Assembly: GCF_000485795.1 (NCBI RefSeq)
Contig: NZ_AXZL01000070.1
Coordinates: forward strand, 101,681 to 165,680
Source of the DNA: Shewanella decolorationis S12
Lineage (GTDB): Bacteria > Pseudomonadota > Gammaproteobacteria > Enterobacterales > Shewanellaceae
Reading direction: 5' to 3'
DNA: 64,000 nucleotides
The position numbers were made by a program, and so were the translations under genes. Every line of letters starts with the position of its first letter. Position 1 is the first letter of the stretch. A model generated the notes under the pieces. The model had not been told where the DNA came from and searched no databases. It worked only from the letters and a program-made list of their open reading frames with translations. Positions 10,370 to 19,094 of the stretch are shown here, piece after piece.

Positions 10370-10873
10370 ATGCGCCAACCTATTCGTCTATTTGCACTAC
10401 TTCTGCCCGTACTGTTGTTGGGTTGTCAAAAGCAAACTCAAGCGCAACATGCGCAGGGTATGGACAAACCCGCCACGCAAAGCCCCTCACAAACAAGCAC
10501 GGCTCAAGCAAGTACAGCAGAGGTTAATCCGGTCGATATGGATAAGCGCGAGGATAAGCGACTTCAGGCGACTGACGACAAACTTGTTAACAAGCCAAGT
10601 ATTTCACCTAAAGGAGAAGGTATGATGCTGCAAGGCACTGTAAGATATCTCAATTTAGAAGGGGGTTTTTGGGGAATTATCGCCGATAACGGCCAAAAAA
10701 TATTGCCTAAAAATCTGCCGCAGGAATACCGCAAAGACGGTATACGCTTAAGTTTCAGCGCCCAAGAAATCACCGGCATGATGACTATTCAGCAGTGGGG
10801 CAAACTATCAAACTTGAGTGATATCACTGTCATCGGCCAAGTCGAAAGCCAATCGGCCGATCCGCGGCTATAA
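10370..10873 (+). CDS. Putative lipoprotein
   Basis: 167 residues. The start at ATG 10370 is chosen for GAAAGGAA just upstream, over an in-frame TTG at 10355. Signal peptide with lipobox LLGC (Cys at about residue 19), then a low-complexity Q/A/T linker, then a compact domain from about residue 80 (MMLQGTVRYLNLEGGFWGIIADNGQKILPKNL) that resembles small beta-barrel 'OB/DUF5666-like' folds. Likely anchored to the outer membrane, role unknown. Confidence 0.7.
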   Translation: MRQPIRLFALLLPVLLLGCQKQTQAQHAQGMDKPATQSPSQTSTAQASTAEVNPVDMDKREDKRLQATDDKLVNKPSISPKGEGMMLQGTVRYLNLEGGFWGIIADNGQKILPKNLPQEYRKDGIRLSFSAQEITGMMTIQQWGKLSNLSDITVIGQVESQSADPRL

Positions 10874-10940
10874 CCGCGGCATCAAGGTCTTAGGATAAGA
10901 CTCAGATCACTAGGGCGTGATATCCAAGTTTGTCAGCAAC

Positions 10941-11327
10941 TTAAGCCTGCTCAGCTTGCCATTCTTCAATCACTTCCTTTGCCGCTCTAAAGGCTTCAAT
11001 ACCCGATGGCATACCGCAATAAACGGTTGAATGTAAGAGTACTTCTTGTATTTCTGCAACTGTGCAACCATTACGCAAAGCTCCCCGAACATGGCCTTTT
11101 AACTCAGTAGGCGCTTTTAGTGCCGCTAAAGTTGCGATTGTGATTAAACTGCGGGTTTGCAGCGGTAATCCCTCACGGGACCACACTTCACCCCAACAAT
11201 TGGCAGTCACTAACGCCTGTAATGGCTGGGTAAAATCTGTTGCGCTGCTAAGGGCCTTATCGACAAAACTGTCCCCCATCACAGCGCGTCGCACCTTAAG
11301 CCCTTTTTCATATTGCTCTTCGTTCAT
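10941..11327 (-). CDS. Carboxymuconolactone decarboxylase / AhpD-like protein
   Basis: 128 residues of the CMD family: GEVWSREGLPLQTRSLITIATLAAL followed by LKGHVRGALRNGCTVAEIQEVLLHSTVYCGMP. This is the PcaC-type length and pattern (decarboxylates 4-carboxymuconolactone in the protocatechuate route). The CxxC of AhpD peroxidase partners is not present, so a peroxiredoxin role is less likely. No other aromatic-degradation genes are nearby, so the substrate is open. It stands alone, convergent with the upstream lipoprotein gene and divergent from the TonB receptor. Confidence 0.8.
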   Translation of the reverse strand: MNEEQYEKGLKVRRAVMGDSFVDKALSSATDFTQPLQALVTANCWGEVWSREGLPLQTRSLITIATLAALKAPTELKGHVRGALRNGCTVAEIQEVLLHSTVYCGMPSGIEAFRAAKEVIEEWQAEQA

Positions 11328-11482
11328 CTGACAATCCTTTTACGCTACACTCTGACAAGGTTAACTGGCTCAATAGATAATTCCCTTTAAAAACATCATT
11401 CGCAGGCTTTGCATCGATCACATTATGGCAATTAAAACCTGATCTCAAGGTAAATTCCATATAAGCTATCGCGCATATTCAA

Positions 11483-11501
11483 AGTAAGAACAATTCTCAT
11501 T
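11483..11501 (+). promoter_or_regulatory. Candidate Fur box upstream of TonB receptor
   Basis: AAGTAAGAACAATTCTCATT resembles the Fur consensus half-sites (GATAAT-like hexamers); it lies 20-40 bp before the receptor start. Judged by eye only. Confidence 0.35.
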
Positions 11502-11521
11502 TCAAAGCATAAAGGTGATTG

Positions 11522-13765
11522 ATGAAACCGTTGCCGCTCAGTCTGTGCGCCCTTGCCGTCGCAAGTGCATTGCCCGTTTGGGCTGAAGAACAAGCTAAAC
11601 CACTGATTCAAGAAGTGATTGTGGTATCAGGCTCCCGTATGGAACAAAACATTGAGCAGGTGGCAGGATCTATTTTGGTGATAGATGAACAAGCCATCGA
11701 ACGCAATATGAGCAATGATTTTGGTAGCCTGTTCCGTAACGAATCGGCTGTCGATATCAAGGGCGGCGCGGGCAAACCGACCTCAGTGACCATTCGCGGC
11801 ATCGGCGGCAACCGAGTCATGATGGTAAAAGACGGCGTGCGGGTAAATAACCAGTATGCTTCGCCATTAGGCCCAGGTGCAGAAGGCACAGGCCGCGGTT
11901 TAACCGAAGTACAAAGTCTTAAGCAAATTGAAGTAGTTAAAGCTGCTGCATCCACTATGTACGGCTCCGATGCCCTCGGTGGCGTAGTCGTGATGCGCAC
12001 AAAAGATGCCAGCGACTACCTGCGGGGCGAAGATTATTATGTGTCACTCAATGCGGGCTATTCAGGCATCAATAACGAGTACTCCGGCGGTTTTACCAGC
12101 GCCGCGGCCTATAGCGATTTTGAGAATTTGCTCACCTACCAGCACCGCAAAGGCGAAGAGTTACCTAACTACTTTGATACTCAGCCTGAAAGCGATCTCG
12201 TGCAAGACAGCCTGCTATTCAAGAGCAAATACCGCTTTAATGAGCACACCACAGTGCAGCTCACCCTCGACTATCTAGAGCAAACGCTAGAACGCTGGGA
12301 AGATAAGCTCAATCGTGCCCAAGTACCGCAGGAGCGGATTGATACCGATCGCGATACCCAAGTGATCAACGGCGCCCTGCAACTGCGCTCCGATAAAGCC
12401 ACTTACTTACACGATGATTTGACCGTTACCGCCTATTTTGGCCAAACGGAGCAACTCGAACACCGTGATTATTTTGATTTGCGTACCACAGCGCGCCCAC
12501 TTACCGAATATCGCGACTATGAATTTAAAGATCAGCGACTGGGCCTAACCAGCACCTTCAGCAAATACATAGGCGCAGAGGGATACGGCCATCAGCTCAC
12601 CTACGGTATGGACTATGAATGGTCCCAAATGATGCGTCATCGCAACAACAATATCGCCAGCAGCGGTGGTGATTGGCAAACCGAAACTCCCTTTACCTTT
12701 GCCGATACCGATAGCAACCGTTTAGGGCTATTTTTGCAGGACGATATCACCCTGTTAAATGGTGATTTAAACCTGATTGGCGGCCTACGTTATGACTATT
12801 TCCGTAACAGCCCCGACCAACAACAAGCGATGGAAGCAGGTAAAGATCCCGCCGACTTTGCGGTAATGAGCGACACCTTTTGGTCGCCTAAACTAGGCCT
12901 CGTTTATAAACTTACCGACAAAGTGAGTGCCTACGCCCAATATGCCTATGGCTATAAAATGCCTACGCCCGATCAAAAATGGGGTGAGTTAGAAGTCGAT
13001 GGTGGCTCGATGACCGATGTGATCATTCAAGCCAACTATGACTTAAAGTCTGAGCAATCCCACACCTGGGAACTGGGTATCCGTGGCAATCATGCAGATA
13101 CTCAATATGAACTCACCACCTTCTACACCCACGCGGTCGACTTTATTGACTGGCAATATGTCAGCTTTAAACCGCCAGTGTTTGGTCCGGTGATGCAGCC
13201 CATGGAGTTCAAATACCAGTACTTCAACCGCGATCAAGTGACACTCTACGGCGCTGAAGCCCAAGCCAACCATTGGCTGACAGATTCTATCGAGCTATGG
13301 GGCAATATCTCCTATACCCATGGAACCGATGAAAACGGTCAATACCTTAACAGCGTTAGCCCGCTAAAAGGCAACCTAGGGGTGAATTGGTATAGCGATA
13401 TCGGTGGAATGGAAACCGACATTGGCGCAGTGGTCCGCTGGGCCGATAAGATGGATCGCACCCACGATATCAACCTGACCATTGATGATATTTGCGTGAT
13501 GGGCCAATGTATTCCTAAAGAAAGCTTTAATGAAGTCTACAACACCGCCGGTTACGCCGTGTTTGACTTAACCATGGGCCTGCACGTTACCGACAATCTG
13601 CATCTGCGTGCTGGGGTGTATAACCTGTTTGATAAGGAATATGTTGACTACGCCGATGTAGCTGGCCAATCCGTGTTCTTACTCAATAGCACCATGAACT
13701 TGCAAAAGGATGATTTCACCCAACCTGGGCGTTATTTCAACCTGAGTGTGAATTATCAGTTTTAA
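11522..13765 (+). CDS. TonB-dependent receptor, heme/hemoglobin type
   Basis: 747-residue outer-membrane receptor. Signal peptide ending PVWA, a TonB-box-like segment (IQEVIVVSGSR), plug domain (residues ~30-165, with IRGIGGNRVMMVKDGVRVNN and STMYGSDALGGVV) and a 22-strand barrel ending in the C-terminal aromatic YQF. The plug pattern fits the hemoglobin/transferrin/lactoferrin group (HutA/HmuR). No FRAP/NPNL heme signature was identified, so the substrate is inferred. A Fur-like site upstream suggests iron control. ATG 11522 is preferred over the adjacent TTG. No TonB or transport genes flank it. Confidence 0.85.
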   Translation: MKPLPLSLCALAVASALPVWAEEQAKPLIQEVIVVSGSRMEQNIEQVAGSILVIDEQAIERNMSNDFGSLFRNESAVDIKGGAGKPTSVTIRGIGGNRVMMVKDGVRVNNQYASPLGPGAEGTGRGLTEVQSLKQIEVVKAAASTMYGSDALGGVVVMRTKDASDYLRGEDYYVSLNAGYSGINNEYSGGFTSAAAYSDFENLLTYQHRKGEELPNYFDTQPESDLVQDSLLFKSKYRFNEHTTVQLTLDYLEQTLERWEDKLNRAQVPQERIDTDRDTQVINGALQLRSDKATYLHDDLTVTAYFGQTEQLEHRDYFDLRTTARPLTEYRDYEFKDQRLGLTSTFSKYIGAEGYGHQLTYGMDYEWSQMMRHRNNNIASSGGDWQTETPFTFADTDSNRLGLFLQDDITLLNGDLNLIGGLRYDYFRNSPDQQQAMEAGKDPADFAVMSDTFWSPKLGLVYKLTDKVSAYAQYAYGYKMPTPDQKWGELEVDGGSMTDVIIQANYDLKSEQSHTWELGIRGNHADTQYELTTFYTHAVDFIDWQYVSFKPPVFGPVMQPMEFKYQYFNRDQVTLYGAEAQANHWLTDSIELWGNISYTHGTDENGQYLNSVSPLKGNLGVNWYSDIGGMETDIGAVVRWADKMDRTHDINLTIDDICVMGQCIPKESFNEVYNTAGYAVFDLTMGLHVTDNLHLRAGVYNLFDKEYVDYADVAGQSVFLLNSTMNLQKDDFTQPGRYFNLSVNYQF

Positions 13766-13790
13766 TTCAAGCTGTTGTACTTGCTAAGCA

Positions 13791-13814
13791 ATTCCCCGGT
13801 GTTTACCGGGGAAT
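13791..13814 (+). terminator. Stem-loop after TonB receptor
   Basis: ATTCCCCGGT/ACCGGGGAAT, 10-bp perfect stem with a 4-base loop. The T-run is weak, so termination is likely rather than certain. Confidence 0.6.
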
Positions 13815-13914
13815 GTTTAGCAATCTCTCTGAACCATACACTCAATCAAAATCGCGGCTTCATCCCCTGATTTGTAATCAAGCGTTCGCAACAACAATGA
13901 TTCACTGGATGCCT

Positions 13915-14394
13915 TTATCGCGTATGCAGGGTTGAGGTGTTATCGAGCTGGCCATTGGCATCAACCCGCACCAGTACTGAATGGTCTTTGGATAATTTCA
14001 CAAACTTTATCTGTTCTGCTTCAGGTTGTTGCCAGTTAAGGATAAAGAGCGAAGCGTTTTCATCCTGCTCAAAGCCGCGCTCGGTATTCAACTCTCCAAG
14101 CGTTACAAGGCCATTAACGGTCATTCGATATCGATCGCCTTGACCGATGATTTCCAGCGTGACGGGCTTAGTATTGATGACGCCACGGTATACCACGCCA
14201 TCAAATTTATCGTAGGCGGTATTATCCGCGCTGTGCTCACACTGATCTGAGTGTTGTTCAGAGCCGCTGAGAGGCTGACAGTGATTAGCTTCGCTCACCT
14301 CTGGCGCTTGCTGGGCATATCCCCATGCTGGCATTAATACCAGAACGCCAATAAGAGATGCTATTTTTCTGCGATTTATCAATGCCATTACCAT
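13915..14394 (-). CDS. Hypothetical exported protein
   Basis: About 160 residues. Likely begins at ATG 14394 or 14388, giving a good Sec signal (MALINRRKIASLIGVLVLMPAWGYA). The frame stays open upstream to a TTG at 14442, which I discount. The mature part has two cysteines near its start (NHCQPL, HSDQCEHS) and a beta-rich domain (VTLEIIGQGDRYRMTVNGLVTLGELNTERGF) reminiscent of NlpE/META-type lipocalin-like proteins, though not a confident match. It lies 124 bp downstream of the sulfite dehydrogenase operon and could be cotranscribed. Confidence 0.6.
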   Translation of the reverse strand: MVMALINRRKIASLIGVLVLMPAWGYAQQAPEVSEANHCQPLSGSEQHSDQCEHSADNTAYDKFDGVVYRGVINTKPVTLEIIGQGDRYRMTVNGLVTLGELNTERGFEQDENASLFILNWQQPEAEQIKFVKLSKDHSVLVRVDANGQLDNTSTLHTR

Positions 14395-14518
14395 CAACGC
14401 CACTCCAATCAAAGACATTACTATCAACGCTATTCCCAGCAATGTAGTCGCTATAAGCCGATGACCATGATGCTAACCACTTCACTTACTCTTGTCAGCA
14501 AGCAAACGGCTAGCCGCA

Positions 14519-14854
14519 CTAATTTGCACTGAGATTGGGGATATCTTGCTGACTATAAAACAGCGCCACATCCTGTAATTGCTCGGCCGTTAACGCACTG
14601 ACCTGTGATTGCATTAACGGTTCGAGGCGTAAACCCGCTTTGAAATCGACTAACTGCTTATTAAGGTAAGCCGGTTTTTGCCCCCTTAAATTGGGGAATT
14701 GCTTAGCCATGGCGATCATCGCCAGCCCATGGCATGACTCACATTGGGCCGTGGCCAGCGTCTTACCCCGCTCGATATCGGCTTGATAACCTTCGGCATA
14801 AACCGCTTTGGATAAGCCGCACAGGACAAGCAAACTGACGATAAACATTTTCAT
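14519..14854 (-). CDS. Periplasmic monoheme cytochrome c
   Basis: 111 residues with a signal peptide and one heme site, CESCH (about residues 38-42), plus a class I C-terminal helix (LTAEQLQDVALFYSQQ). It overlaps the upstream cytochrome gene by 4 bp, so it is translationally coupled in the sulfite dehydrogenase operon. Probable electron shuttle from the molybdoenzyme to the respiratory chain. Confidence 0.85.
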   Translation of the reverse strand: MKMFIVSLLVLCGLSKAVYAEGYQADIERGKTLATAQCESCHGLAMIAMAKQFPNLRGQKPAYLNKQLVDFKAGLRLEPLMQSQVSALTAEQLQDVALFYSQQDIPNLSAN

Positions 14855-15234
14855 TGAGATCCCTTAGCGGCAGGTTTAGCTGGCGGTCGTAACTGGCTTG
14901 CGTCAAGGGGCAAACGCCTAAAGAGGGTCATATCCATTTCAGCTTGACCATAATAGGTACAGAGGTAGCTCAACGTCGGCTCCCATGTATCCGACAAATC
15001 CCATAAGCCTTGGGTATCCACCATCCACTGCAAGGTTTCTTTCCAAAAGGCTTTATCACCGCGATTTTGAGTAACAATCATACTGGTGTGGCAGGCATTG
15101 CATTGATAATTCACCAATTCCCAACCGGGTGCCATAATAAGGCCCGACTGAGGGTCCACGGGATACTCGGCGGCAAACGACGCCCCAGTGAATAGCAGCC
15201 CACACATTATCAGCTTATTGACATGCGCTCTCAT
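14851..15234 (-). CDS. Monoheme cytochrome c, SorB-like
   Basis: 127 residues with a signal peptide and one CNACH heme site (about residue 46). Its order next to a SorA-type dehydrogenase, and the following segment TQNRGDKAFWKETLQWM, fit the SorB-type electron acceptor subunit. Its ATG (15234) overlaps the last base of the dehydrogenase TGA stop, so translation is coupled. A GTG at 15237 is in frame but less likely. Confidence 0.75.
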   Translation of the reverse strand: MRAHVNKLIMCGLLFTGASFAAEYPVDPQSGLIMAPGWELVNYQCNACHTSMIVTQNRGDKAFWKETLQWMVDTQGLWDLSDTWEPTLSYLCTYYGQAEMDMTLFRRLPLDASQLRPPAKPAAKGSQ

Positions 15235-16460
15235 CACACCACCCTAACGGCAATACGGTGGCAACCATTAAACATATATCCCTTAGGGTTCCATTGTGGC
15301 TGTACAACGGGTTGGCTATCACCTTGACTATCAGTCGCTTTTGCCCAGATTTCGTAATAGCCCTGTGTTGGTAGTTGTAATTCGATGTTCCATTGCTGCC
15401 ATGCGGTGGCATTTTTCGGTTTTTGCAGCTCAGCGACAAACCAACGGGTGCCATAATCGTAACTCACTTCCACCTTCACCACTTCGCGCACGCCCGCCCA
15501 CGCATGGCCCGCAACCGTCAGTTTTTGTCCTTGAGCGAGTTCAGTGCCGGATTGCGGTTGAGTGATCAAAGTCTTCACGATCATTTCTTCAATAATTCGA
15601 TAGTCTTTTTCAGCAACCGTCTCGCCGGGTGCAATGGGATATTTTGGCACTTGATACGCTGGCGCTTCCATTTTATGCCCGTCGTGGACTTTATTACGCA
15701 CACTGATCCCCGTTGCCGCTTTTTGCGAAACCGAGCCCGGCCGGCCACCAAATACGATACGTAGGGGATAACCATGCAGGTAAGGAATATCCTCACCATT
15801 CATCGACCATGCGATTAGCCCAAGCTCTTCGAGCGCCGCCTTGATAGGAACACCGCGGGAAATAGCCTCACCTTTTCCGCTCAAATGCAAATCAGCCCCG
15901 TGGTGGCCGGTGTAAACCGCATCGGCTTTAACACCACAATCCTTAAGCACATCGCTCACCAACACCCCTGTCCACTCTGAACAAAATACCGCCGAGTTAT
16001 TCCACTGATTGCCCTTAGTGCTCGGGAAAAAGCCAGCGCGACTATTGCCGCCACATTCAATCAATAACTGTAAGGTGTAATGTTTAAAGCGGCGCTTTAA
16101 CTCATCAATGGTGTAGGTTTTAGGGGTGATAACCGACTCGCCATCCACTTTAAAAGTCCAGGTTTTAGCATCCAGCGTCTTAAAATCAGGCACTATGCCA
16201 TTCCAGCGGATAAACGAAACATCGGCAGGCGTCACCGAAGGCGCGAGCATATGCTCTGGCGGATAGGCATTCAGCGGGTTAGTGTTTAATACTTTGAAAT
16301 AGCTCGGTAAGTCCTCGGCTTTTGTCCAAGTTAATGCCGAAATATCCAAAGCACTAACCCCAGCAGGAAGCTTATCGGCAAATACCCACTTAACCGGCAG
16401 CGCGGATAATACCGACGTCGCTACCGCACCTTTTATAAAAACTCGACGATTAAGATCCAT
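15234..16460 (-). CDS. sorA: Sulfite:cytochrome c oxidoreductase-type molybdoenzyme (SorA-like)
   Basis: 408 residues of the sulfite oxidase family, which oxidises sulfite to sulfate in the periplasm. Tat signal at the start (NRRVFIKGAV). The Mo-pterin-binding cysteine is C136 in IECGGNSR, with the typical downstream NGEDIPYLHGYPLRIVFGGRPG and a C-terminal dimerisation domain (VRVKVEVSYDYG-like, WAKATDSQGDSQP). ATG 16460 is chosen because it starts the Tat motif. It is flanked by c-type cytochrome genes on both sides, overlapping downstream. Function by family; a different oxidisable substrate is possible. Confidence 0.8.
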   Translation of the reverse strand: MDLNRRVFIKGAVATSVLSALPVKWVFADKLPAGVSALDISALTWTKAEDLPSYFKVLNTNPLNAYPPEHMLAPSVTPADVSFIRWNGIVPDFKTLDAKTWTFKVDGESVITPKTYTIDELKRRFKHYTLQLLIECGGNSRAGFFPSTKGNQWNNSAVFCSEWTGVLVSDVLKDCGVKADAVYTGHHGADLHLSGKGEAISRGVPIKAALEELGLIAWSMNGEDIPYLHGYPLRIVFGGRPGSVSQKAATGISVRNKVHDGHKMEAPAYQVPKYPIAPGETVAEKDYRIIEEMIVKTLITQPQSGTELAQGQKLTVAGHAWAGVREVVKVEVSYDYGTRWFVAELQKPKNATAWQQWNIELQLPTQGYYEIWAKATDSQGDSQPVVQPQWNPKGYMFNGCHRIAVRVV

Positions 16461-16461
16461 G

Positions 16462-16764
16462 TTATTTATCCTTTCCGAGGTAAAAGTATTCCGCCATCTG
16501 CTGCATATCCGCCTCACTCAACAACTGAGCGACTTTAGTCATAGTGGGGTCTTGGCGCGTGCCAGCCTTAAAGGCTCGAAGCTGCTTCAACAGATAATCC
16601 GAGTTTTGCCATCCAATATTCGGAATATGTTCAAAACGACTCATGCCAGACTCGCCATGACAGGCCTTGCACATATTCAATAATTTATTGCTCTCATCGG
16701 CGTGGGTTACCGCCGGTAACATAAGCATCAGCACACCCGCCGAATAAATCACTCGCAGCAACAT
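16462..16764 (-). CDS. Monoheme cytochrome c, first gene of sulfite dehydrogenase operon
   Basis: 100 residues with a signal peptide (cleavage near THA) and one heme site, CKACH, then the class I pattern (FEHIPNIGWQNSDYLLKQLRAFKAG). Its stop lies 1 bp before the dehydrogenase start, so the two are coupled. It is related to the cytochrome at 14519-14854 (PNLRGQKPAYLNKQLVDFKAG), suggesting an internal duplication within the operon. Confidence 0.85.
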   Translation of the reverse strand: MLLRVIYSAGVLMLMLPAVTHADESNKLLNMCKACHGESGMSRFEHIPNIGWQNSDYLLKQLRAFKAGTRQDPTMTKVAQLLSEADMQQMAEYFYLGKDK

Positions 16765-16954
16765 CCGTTATTCTCTTCAGTTAGTGTTCATCACGACGAC
16801 TGTCATTGAACGTAGCCATTCAGATAACATTAAGTTACATCAACGCTTATCGAGGTTTACATTCAATACAATTGAATCAAAAGCTCAAAAGAAGTGACTT
16901 GTATTAGCAAGTAGTAAAATGGCAAGCCATTGATTAGAAATGGGAGATGTTTTT

Positions 16955-17431
16955 GGCCTTATGGCCAAAGGGAGTTAACGTCGTGGGGCTTCAACCCCTG
17001 ATTTTTTAATCAAGAGTCGACTAAGGAGGGCTGCTCGTCGTATCAAAAACGTCCATATTAAACTACCAGCTCGATATCCCTATCTCGCACTCAAAACGGC
17101 CGTTGGCCTTCGCCCTTGGATGCTCCAAGACGCCCCAACGGAGTAAGCATTCTTATGCTATCGCGTCAGACGCTCGTCCCTGATTCGACTGACGCTATCT
17201 CGGCATCTGATAGGCAGGATGCCTGAATGTCGTGAAGTGCAGGGTCAATGATGTTCCATACATCATACTGACATTTTCCATTTCCCTATGGATCAGATGC
17301 ACGTGAACGACCATGCCTCGCTTACGCAATGAACACAAATGCCCTGCGGCAACTCCGAGGGGATGGTGAACTCCTGTAACGTCTGTGTTGGCTGTATATC
17401 AGAAAAGAGTTGTCTCTCTCCGAGCTTTCAG
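16955..17431 (+). repeat. Boundary repeat copy A (left end of island 1)
   Basis: The outer end starts with a GGCCTTATGGCC hairpin, then TCGTGGGGCTTC. It continues with CCTTGGATGCTCCAAGACGCCCC, GTCAGACGCTCGTCCCTGATT, GCCCTGCGGCAACTCCGAGGGGATGGTGAAC and ends in GAGTTGTCTCTCTCCGAGCTTTC. Relative to copies B-D it has two inserted stretches (around 17040-17095 and 17210-17305). It is inverted with respect to copy B at 19446-19768. Confidence 0.8.
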
Positions 17432-17730
17432 CAGGAGAGTTATAACGCAGAAATAATAATGGTTTTTTCATTAACGTTGGAATAATCATTCCATCATCAA
17501 GGCACTCATATCGATTAAGCGTGCAAATAAACACCTAGGTTCTTATTGCCCTTTAATTAGCTGTATTCATCAAGTAATGTCTAACTAAAATCATATTTAG
17601 TGTATTCATTTAGCTTAGTAAGCCGCATTCCTGCGTTATGAAAAATGTATTCATAGATTCATACACGGTGAATTCATTTTGTTGTTAATTCGAAGGTCGC
17701 ATAGATGAAGTATTTATTTCGAGGAATCTT
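17432..17730. other. AT-rich spacer with repeated GTATTCAT
   Basis: No gene seen. GTATTCAT occurs exactly three times (17573, 17602, 17647), with further near-copies at 17657 and 17670. The spacing is irregular, so this is neither a CRISPR nor a clear iteron array. It could be a leader or att-proximal region of the cassettes. Confidence 0.4.
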
Positions 17731-17831
17731 TTAGCACCCGCACAAGGGGCTGATAATAGCTTGCTAAAATGTATAGCGAAGCAAAATCGAGCAAGCTTTT
17801 AGCAGTCCCTTCACTTAATGTGCTTGTTAAC
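17731..17831 (-). repeat. attC site of cassette 1 (minus strand)
   Basis: On the minus strand it starts GTTAACAAGCAC and ends GCGGGTGCTAA, about 100 bp. The inner arms AGCAAGCT (17789-17796) and AGCTTGCT (17758-17765) pair perfectly, around a short AT-rich loop. The TAA stop of the upstream gene is inside its left core. The right core is degenerate (GTGCTAA in place of GCGTTAG), which could make it recombination-poor. Confidence 0.75.
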
Positions 17832-18249
17832 TATACTTTTCCGATTCAAATTCTGTATTTGACCATACTAAACCAAGCTCTGGACTTTCCAGCGAAAACT
17901 CTGAAAATACGCAAGTGTATGACTGAGCTACGTCACACATAAAAGATACCCAGTTTATGAAGTCTTCTTCACTCAATTCATTACCATAAGGGCGAGTTGT
18001 TCCAGTTAAGAATTGATACCCTTTTTCGTCAACCTCACTCAGCTCTATTTCATAGTTTTCGCTGAGCTGTTGGGCTAATTTATTTAACTTCGATGAAACG
18101 TCACAAAAATGAGAAAAATCCATAGCGAAAACTGTTTCCTCATTTGCTCCAGAGCTTACAACTGCATTCCATAATTGAGTTGCTTCATCTATTTTTCTGT
18201 TTTTGATTCGGGCGTAATATTCTTCCCAAGTTTTTTGCGGATCGCTCAT
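17827..18249 (-). CDS. Gene-cassette protein, unknown function
   Basis: 140 residues starting MSDPQKTWEEYY, with GGGAG just upstream of ATG 18249; the longer open frame runs into the preceding attC and is discounted. Soluble and acidic, with IELSEVDEKGYQFLTGTTRPYG and NWVSFMCDVAQSYTCVFSEFSLESPEL. This pattern is reminiscent of small RraB/DUF695-like ferredoxin folds, but not a confident match. Flanked by attC on both sides with the stop codon in the downstream site, so it is a complete integron cassette. Confidence 0.65.
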   Translation of the reverse strand: MSDPQKTWEEYYARIKNRKIDEATQLWNAVVSSGANEETVFAMDFSHFCDVSSKLNKLAQQLSENYEIELSEVDEKGYQFLTGTTRPYGNELSEEDFINWVSFMCDVAQSYTCVFSEFSLESPELGLVWSNTEFESEKYS

Positions 18250-18265
18250 AGAACTCCCTGTATAG

Positions 18266-18363
18266 CTAACGCCCGCATAAACGGGGCAAAATGCTTGGCT
18301 ATAATTTGAGAGGAACGTGCACAAGCCAAGCTTTTTATGTCCGCCTCTTAATGCGCTCGTTAG
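18266..18363 (-). repeat. attC site of cassette 2 (minus strand)
   Basis: 98-bp site on the minus strand: left end CTAACGAGCGCATTAAGAGG, right end GCATAAACGGGG-type arm closing in GCGGGCGTTAGC. The inner arms AGCCAAGC/GCTTGGCT pair perfectly. The cores fit RYYYAAC and GTTRRRY closely. The DUF2750 gene's TAA stop is inside it. Confidence 0.85.
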
Positions 18364-18731
18364 GTGTTTTTACTAGTTTGCTTTCCTTGTCGATAGATAC
18401 GCCGAATCATTTCATTTGCTTCGAACGTAGTACCCGAAAGATTTTCTCCTGTCCAATTTGGTCCGATACGTATATTTGACGCAACCAAATCAAGTACCCA
18501 TTCAGCTTCAAATTCATCGAATTCTATTGAAGTCGGTACTCCGCTATCAAAATCTTTAAGCAGCTCAATCACTTTTGTTACTCTGGATTCAGAAGACCAA
18601 AATGGAAGTACCTGTGAACCATCTTCTTCAAACCACTGCAATAAAGATCCATCTTCAAATTCAATAGTCCAAAGCAGTTTCGTCTTGTACACCTCTCTGC
18701 AGAATGCTGCCACCTGTGACATCATACTCAT
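18360..18731 (-). CDS. DUF2750-like gene-cassette protein
   Basis: 123 residues from ATG 18731. The core KLLWTIEFEDGSLLQWFEEDGSQVLPFWSSESRVTKVI, followed by EFEAEWVLDLVASNIRIGPNW, matches the DUF2750 pattern as I recall it (tryptophan-flanked 'vlPfW' motif). The function of DUF2750 is not established; members are common in integron arrays. The TAA stop lies in attC cassette 2. The sequence just upstream (GTTAGGTG at about 18736-18743) fits a GTTRRRY core and may be the junction left by insertion. Confidence 0.7.
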   Translation of the reverse strand: MSMMSQVAAFCREVYKTKLLWTIEFEDGSLLQWFEEDGSQVLPFWSSESRVTKVIELLKDFDSGVPTSIEFDEFEAEWVLDLVASNIRIGPNWTGENLSGTTFEANEMIRRIYRQGKQTSKNT

Positions 18732-18776
18732 AAGAACACCTAACAGTGCATTACCCGCTCTTCTACTAGAAACCAA

Positions 18777-19094
18777 CGAATAGAGTTGAACATTGGAATT
18801 AGCTGAGTAAATAATTTAATTATTCTAATAAGTTAGCATCAACCTCAGTATGGTATCAACGTTTTTCATCCTGAAAAATCGAGTCCCTATTAACCGAGAA
18901 GCATTTTGGTTTGTTAAAAAAGAGGTGGATATCATTTGGTATTTCCTCTTACTTAGGAAATACAGTAAGGTGTAACAAGAGTTTGTTTCCTTTGACCAAA
19001 GACCAGCGTAAATCAGCTTCTTAGAAAACGTAGAGAGGGTTCGACTCCCTCGATACGTTTCATGTATTCAAGATAAGTTTTGAAATCAACAGAC
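18777..19094. other. Gene-free stretch in island 1 with a T-arm-like hairpin
   Basis: No ORF of note. At 19026-19060 AAACGTA/TACGTTT enclose GAGGG-TTCGACT-CCCTC, with a symmetric GA/GA internal loop. The inner part looks like a tRNA T-arm (TTCGACT loop), but no acceptor or anticodon partner is visible. It could be a tRNA or tmRNA fragment left by integration, or an unrelated hairpin. Confidence 0.45.

Noticed and set aside
17560..17690. CRISPR or iteron array
   Set aside because: Only three 8-bp repeats with unequal spacing and no repeat/spacer pattern.
19020..19070. Complete tRNA gene
   Set aside because: Only a T-arm-like hairpin; no acceptor stem, D-arm or anticodon arm could be built.
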